9,758 nt of DNA, taken from NCBI GenBank assembly GCA_903957465.1, contig CAJBPJ010000093.1, forward strand, positions 1 to 9,758. The letters run 5' to 3'. Origin of the DNA: an uncultured Opitutia bacterium (GTDB lineage Bacteria > Verrucomicrobiota > Verrucomicrobiia > Opitutales > UBA953). The position numbers and the translations under genes are program-made. Position 1 is the stretch's first letter; each line of letters begins with the position of its first letter. A model generated the notes under the pieces. It saw only the letters and a program-made list of their open reading frames with translations. It ran no database searches and was not told where the DNA came from. Shown here piece by piece: positions 6,529 to 9,758 of the stretch.

Positions 6529-6551
6529 TAACCCACCCAACCCTTCATAAA
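6529..6551 (+). promoter_or_regulatory. G-free rpoB-rpoC spacer
   Basis: The 23 nt after the rpoB TGA contain no G and no SD. They start with a second in-frame stop (TAA, 6529-6531) and include CCCAACCCTT (6536-6545), a 10-mer also found just after the rplK stop (681-690). rpoC translation must start without an SD, perhaps coupled to termination of rpoB. Confidence 0.55.
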
Positions 6552-9500
6552 ATGATCCAGCCCGAGAACACGACCGAGTTCACCGCCAACGAGACGAGGG
6601 AGCAAACCTTCGACTACGTATCCATCTCGATTGCATCGCCTGAGGAGATTGTTGCCTGGACCGGCGACCAGCTCCTCGACGAGACAGACGAGTGGGGTAA
6701 TCGTAAGGCCAAAGGACTTAAGGAAGTTAAGAGCCCTGAGACGATTAACTACCGTTCCTTCAAGCCCGAGCCTAATGGACTCTTCTGTCAGCGCATCTTC
6801 GGACCTGTCCGCGACTATGAGTGCTATTGTGGCAAGTATAAGAAGGTAAAGTATAAGGACGTTACCTGCGATAAGTGCGGCGTCGAAGTCACCGTTTCCC
6901 GCGTTCGTCGCGAGCGCATGGGCTACATCCGCCTCGCTATCCCTGTTTCGCATATCTGGTTCTTAAAGAGCATGCCTAGCCGCTTGTCGCTCATGCTCGA
7001 CATGACGACGCGCAATCTGGAGCAGGTCATTTATTACCAAAAGTACCTCGTGGTTGACCCAGGCCAAACTGGCCTCGATCGCAAAGCTCTCCTCACCGAA
7101 GAAGAGTACCGCGATGCCGTCTCCAAGTATGGTCCTGACGCCTTCAAGGCTCGCATGGGTGCCGAAGCACTTTCGTTGCTGCTGCAAGAAATGAATCTCG
7201 CGAGCACCGTCGAAGAACTTCGCGACCAACTGCAGAATACACGTTCGAAGCAAATCAAGAAGAAGGTAGCCCGCCGCATGAAGGTCGTCCAAGGCTTCTT
7301 GGAATCCGGCAAGCGTCCTGAGCACATGGTGCTCACTGTGCTACCTGTTATTCCTCCTGACCTTCGTCCACTCGTGCCTCTCGAAGGCGGACGTTTTGCT
7401 ACATCCGACTTAAACGATCTCTACCGTCGCGTTATTAACCGTAACAATCGTCTGCGCGCACTGATTCAGATGAAGACGCCTGACGTCATCATCCATAATG
7501 AAATGCGCATGCTCCAGGAAGCCGTCGATGCTCTCTTGGACAACGGTCGCCACGGCAAACCTGTCAAAGATCGTGACCGTCAGCTGAAGTCTATCAGCGA
7601 CATGCTCAAGGGTAAGCACGGACGCTTCCGTCAGAACTTGCTCGGTAAGCGCGTGGACTACTCCGGTCGTTCCGTCATCGTCATTGGTCCTGAGCTTAAG
7701 CTTAACCAGTGCGGCCTTCCTAAGAAAATGGCCCTCACTCTCTTCGAGCCGTTTATCATTAAGCGCCTCAAAGAACTTGGATTGGTTCACACCGTTCGTA
7801 GCGCCAAGAAGTATATTCTCGAGCGCCGTCCTGAGGTGTGGGATCTCCTGGAAGAAGTTACCAAGGGTCACCCTGTCTTCTTAAATCGTGCGCCGACACT
7901 CCACCGTCTATCCATTCAAGCTTTCGAGCCTGTCTTGATTGAAGGTGATGCTATCCGTCTGCATCCGCTCGTTTGTACCGCTTACAATGCGGACTTCGAC
8001 GGTGACCAAATGGCCGTGCACGTCCCGTTGTCACTCGAAGCCATCATGGAGTGTAAGCTCCTCATGATGTCGACGAACAACATCTTCTCGCCATCGAGCG
8101 GTAAGCCGATCCTTACGCCGTCGCAGGACATCGTGCTGGGTGCTTATTACCTCACCTACGAGCCCGTCGATAAGTCTCAAAAAGACACGCACTTGCCAAC
8201 CTTCAACACGGTTGATGATGCAGTGTTCGCTGAGGCTGAAGGCGCCGTTCACTTCCACGATTGGGTTCGCTTCCGCAATCCAGACTTTGGTCGCGACACT
8301 GTTTACGGTGATCGTAACGCCCGTATTATTACAACGACTGTCGGCCGCATTATCTTCGGCACGATTTGGCCGCGCGAACTTGGCTTCGTGAATTTCACGG
8401 TCAAGAAATCGCAGCTCGGTGACCTCATCTTGGCTACCTATAAAGCTGTCGGCCGTGAGGGCTCAGTTCCTGTCCTTGATGCACTCAAGGAGACCGGCTT
8501 CCGTATCGCTACCCGTGCGGGTATCTCTATCGGCGTGAACGACATGATCTTCCCGAAGGAAAAGGAAAAGGTCGTGCGCGAAGCTTCCGACCGTGTTGCA
8601 AAATGTCACCGCGACATTGCGGATGGATCTATCACGGAAGAAGAACGCCGTAATAAAGTCGTTGAAATTTGGAACGCTGCGACAGACCAGATTGCCCAGT
8701 CCGTGTATACCACACTCTCTGGTTCCTCGCGTATGGCTGGCGTCAAGAAGGGTGACCCACGTCACGCCCATCGCTGGATTATCAACCCGGTCTTCGCCAT
8801 GATGGACTCCGGTGCTCGTGGTAATAAAGCCCAGGTCAAACAGCTTTGCGGAGCCCGCGGTTTGATGGCTAAGCCTTCCGGTGAAATTATTGAGCGTCCG
8901 ATTCTGTCGTCCTTCCGCGACGGTCTTTCGGTCCTCGAGTACTTCATCTCGACTCACGGTGCGCGTAAGGGTCTTTCCGACACCGCCCTGAAGACAGCTG
9001 ACGCAGGTTACATGACGCGTAAGCTTTGCGACGTTGCGATGGATGTTATCGTCACTGATGACAACGTCGGCCCTCCTAGCAGCGAAGTTATCACCCTCGG
9101 TGATGCTTCCATTGGTCGCCACATTGCGATGGTCGTTGCAAATCCTACCGGCGGATCTCCGAAGACGCTGGCGAAGGAAGATGACGTGCTTACCGAAGAG
9201 CTTATCGCCAAGTTGCGAGATGCCGGCGTGGATCGCGTCCATGTCCATCTGCCAAATGGTATCTGGAAGACGAATATTTATGACGGCGACGAAGTGTTGC
9301 TGCCATTGGCTGAACGTATCCTCGGTCGTTGTGCTGCGGATGCGGTGGTCAACCCTCTCAACCCTTCCGAAGTGCTCATCAAGGCAGGCGAATTGATTGA
9401 CGAGGCTGCGGTTGTCCGTGTGGAGAAGGCAGGCATTGAGCGCGTTAAGGTGCTCTCGCCGCTGACTCACATGCGTGTAAATGCTATCCCTCCGCGCGCT

Positions 9501-9758
9501 TATGGCCTCGACCCTTCGACCGGTCGTCTGGTTGAGCGCGGTACAGCCGTTGGCATTATTGCGGCTCAGTCGATCGGCGAACCAGGTACACAGTTGACCA
9601 TGCGAACCTTCCACATCGGTGGTGTCGCTCAGCTGAAGACGCCTGAAGTTCGCGCGAAGGCTAACGGTCGCGTCCAACACGTTGATTTAAACTGCGTCGA
9701 ACTCGACGACGGATTCTCCGTCGCCATGAACGGCAACGGCTCCCTTCGCTTGCTCGGC
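6552..9758 (+). CDS. rpoC: DNA-directed RNA polymerase subunit beta', N-terminal 1069 residues (cut by window end)
   Basis: This is the catalytic beta' subunit. ATG 6552 gives an N-terminus leading into FDYVSISIASPEEIVAW. The zinc-binding domain ZBD1 is intact (C91, C93, C106, C109, in CYCGKYK...CDKCGVEV). The Mg-binding loop NADFDGD lies at 479-485 with catalytic D481, D483 and D485. The bridge helix region starts at DSGARGNKAQVKQL (about 752-765), and the trigger loop TMRTFHIGG has M1017, R1018 and H1021. After it the sequence leaves the trigger loop for TPEVRAKANG..., which looks like the start of an SI3-type insertion. Two oddities: all four ZBD2 cysteines are replaced (V839, P970, N977, P980), and residues 840-926 are about 59 longer than in E. 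coli because of an apparent module duplication. The frame is intact throughout, so this is not a broken gene. The C-terminal part is outside the window. Confidence 0.99.
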   Translation, partial: MIQPENTTEFTANETREQTFDYVSISIASPEEIVAWTGDQLLDETDEWGNRKAKGLKEVKSPETINYRSFKPEPNGLFCQRIFGPVRDYECYCGKYKKVKYKDVTCDKCGVEVTVSRVRRERMGYIRLAIPVSHIWFLKSMPSRLSLMLDMTTRNLEQVIYYQKYLVVDPGQTGLDRKALLTEEEYRDAVSKYGPDAFKARMGAEALSLLLQEMNLASTVEELRDQLQNTRSKQIKKKVARRMKVVQGFLESGKRPEHMVLTVLPVIPPDLRPLVPLEGGRFATSDLNDLYRRVINRNNRLRALIQMKTPDVIIHNEMRMLQEAVDALLDNGRHGKPVKDRDRQLKSISDMLKGKHGRFRQNLLGKRVDYSGRSVIVIGPELKLNQCGLPKKMALTLFEPFIIKRLKELGLVHTVRSAKKYILERRPEVWDLLEEVTKGHPVFLNRAPTLHRLSIQAFEPVLIEGDAIRLHPLVCTAYNADFDGDQMAVHVPLSLEAIMECKLLMMSTNNIFSPSSGKPILTPSQDIVLGAYYLTYEPVDKSQKDTHLPTFNTVDDAVFAEAEGAVHFHDWVRFRNPDFGRDTVYGDRNARIITTTVGRIIFGTIWPRELGFVNFTVKKSQLGDLILATYKAVGREGSVPVLDALKETGFRIATRAGISIGVNDMIFPKEKEKVVREASDRVAKCHRDIADGSITEEERRNKVVEIWNAATDQIAQSVYTTLSGSSRMAGVKKGDPRHAHRWIINPVFAMMDSGARGNKAQVKQLCGARGLMAKPSGEIIERPILSSFRDGLSVLEYFISTHGARKGLSDTALKTADAGYMTRKLCDVAMDVIVTDDNVGPPSSEVITLGDASIGRHIAMVVANPTGGSPKTLAKEDDVLTEELIAKLRDAGVDRVHVHLPNGIWKTNIYDGDEVLLPLAERILGRCAADAVVNPLNPSEVLIKAGELIDEAAVVRVEKAGIERVKVLSPLTHMRVNAIPPRAYGLDPSTGRLVERGTAVGIIAAQSIGEPGTQLTMRTFHIGGVAQLKTPEVRAKANGRVQHVDLNCVELDDGFSVAMNGNGSLRLLG
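9108..9254 (+). repeat. RpoC internal module, copy 1 (residues 853-901)
   Basis: Protein-level repeat: it starts SIGRHIAMVVANP and ends LRDAGVDRVHVHLP. Aligned with the module at residues 923-970, it shares the G-R...A..V.NP start, a central L.K, and the closing AG(V/I)(D/E)RV.V..P. I count about 15 identities over roughly 47 positions with one gap, plus many conservative changes. The E. coli protein has only one such module, matching copy 2 in position, so this copy appears to be the added one. Confidence 0.6.
9318..9461 (+). repeat. RpoC internal module, copy 2 (residues 923-970), the canonical one
   Basis: It starts ILGRCAADAVVNP and ends VEKAGIERVKVLSP. It lines up with E. coli RpoC VLGRVTAEDVLKP...VDAVKVRSV, which leads straight into the ZBD2 cysteines. 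Here the same segment leads into PLTHMRVNAIPPRAYG, which has no cysteine. A 21-residue linker separates the two copies. Confidence 0.6.

Noticed and set aside
9051..9491. Sequencing error or frameshift as the cause of the missing ZBD2 cysteines
   Set aside because: The frame is continuous, both flanks are strongly conserved, and spacing between the four replaced positions is preserved where comparable. Four separate codon errors are unlikely.
8463..9680. 405-residue minus-strand open frame opposite rpoC
   Set aside because: It is antisense to a perfectly conserved part of rpoC, has no recognisable motifs and an odd composition, and exists because the sense strand rarely uses the codons that give stops on the other strand.

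Overview
The window holds the 3' half of a classic bacterial ribosomal-protein / RNA-polymerase operon, all on the + strand: the end of nusG, then rplK (L11), rplA (L1), rplJ (L10), rplL (L7/L12), rpoB (beta subunit) and the first 1069 codons of rpoC (beta' subunit), cut off by the window edge. There are no mobile elements, tRNAs, CRISPR arrays or credible minus-strand genes. The gene content is ordinary. The unusual material is in the spacers and in one region of RpoC.

Organism: probably a Gram-negative bacterium of the PVC group, perhaps Verrucomicrobiota (Opitutales-like). Three things point this way. The rifampicin-region wording of RpoB (MDQINPLAELTHKRR, GGLNRDRAGFEVRDV) resembles chlamydial and verrucomicrobial RpoB. 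RpoC carries what looks like an SI3-type insertion in the trigger loop. Most genes lack a Shine-Dalgarno sequence. This assignment is from memory of family sequences, not from a search, and is only moderately confident.

Layout: nusG end (1-227), 26-nt spacer, rplK (254-679), 64-nt spacer with an SD-like AGGAG, rplA (744-1454), 34-nt spacer, rplJ (1489-1989), 150-nt structured spacer, rplL (2140-2523), 147-nt spacer, rpoB (2671-6528), 23-nt spacer, rpoC (6552 to the window end). The rplJ-rplL spacer begins with a long two-part hairpin. The rplL-rpoB spacer holds three overlapping, mutually exclusive hairpins, the last being a strong intrinsic terminator (15 bp plus a T5 tract). This looks like an attenuator that separates ribosomal-stalk expression from RNA polymerase expression. 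No promoter is visible, so transcription presumably enters from upstream of nusG.

How the genes work together: L11, L10 and L7/L12 form the ribosomal stalk that recruits GTPase factors, L1 forms the opposite stalk, beta and beta' form the catalytic core of RNA polymerase, and NusG is the elongation factor that binds that polymerase. The most striking protein features are in RpoC. The second zinc-binding domain (ZBD2) has lost all four cysteine ligands, while ZBD1 is intact. Just before it, a module of about 48 residues seems to be tandemly duplicated.
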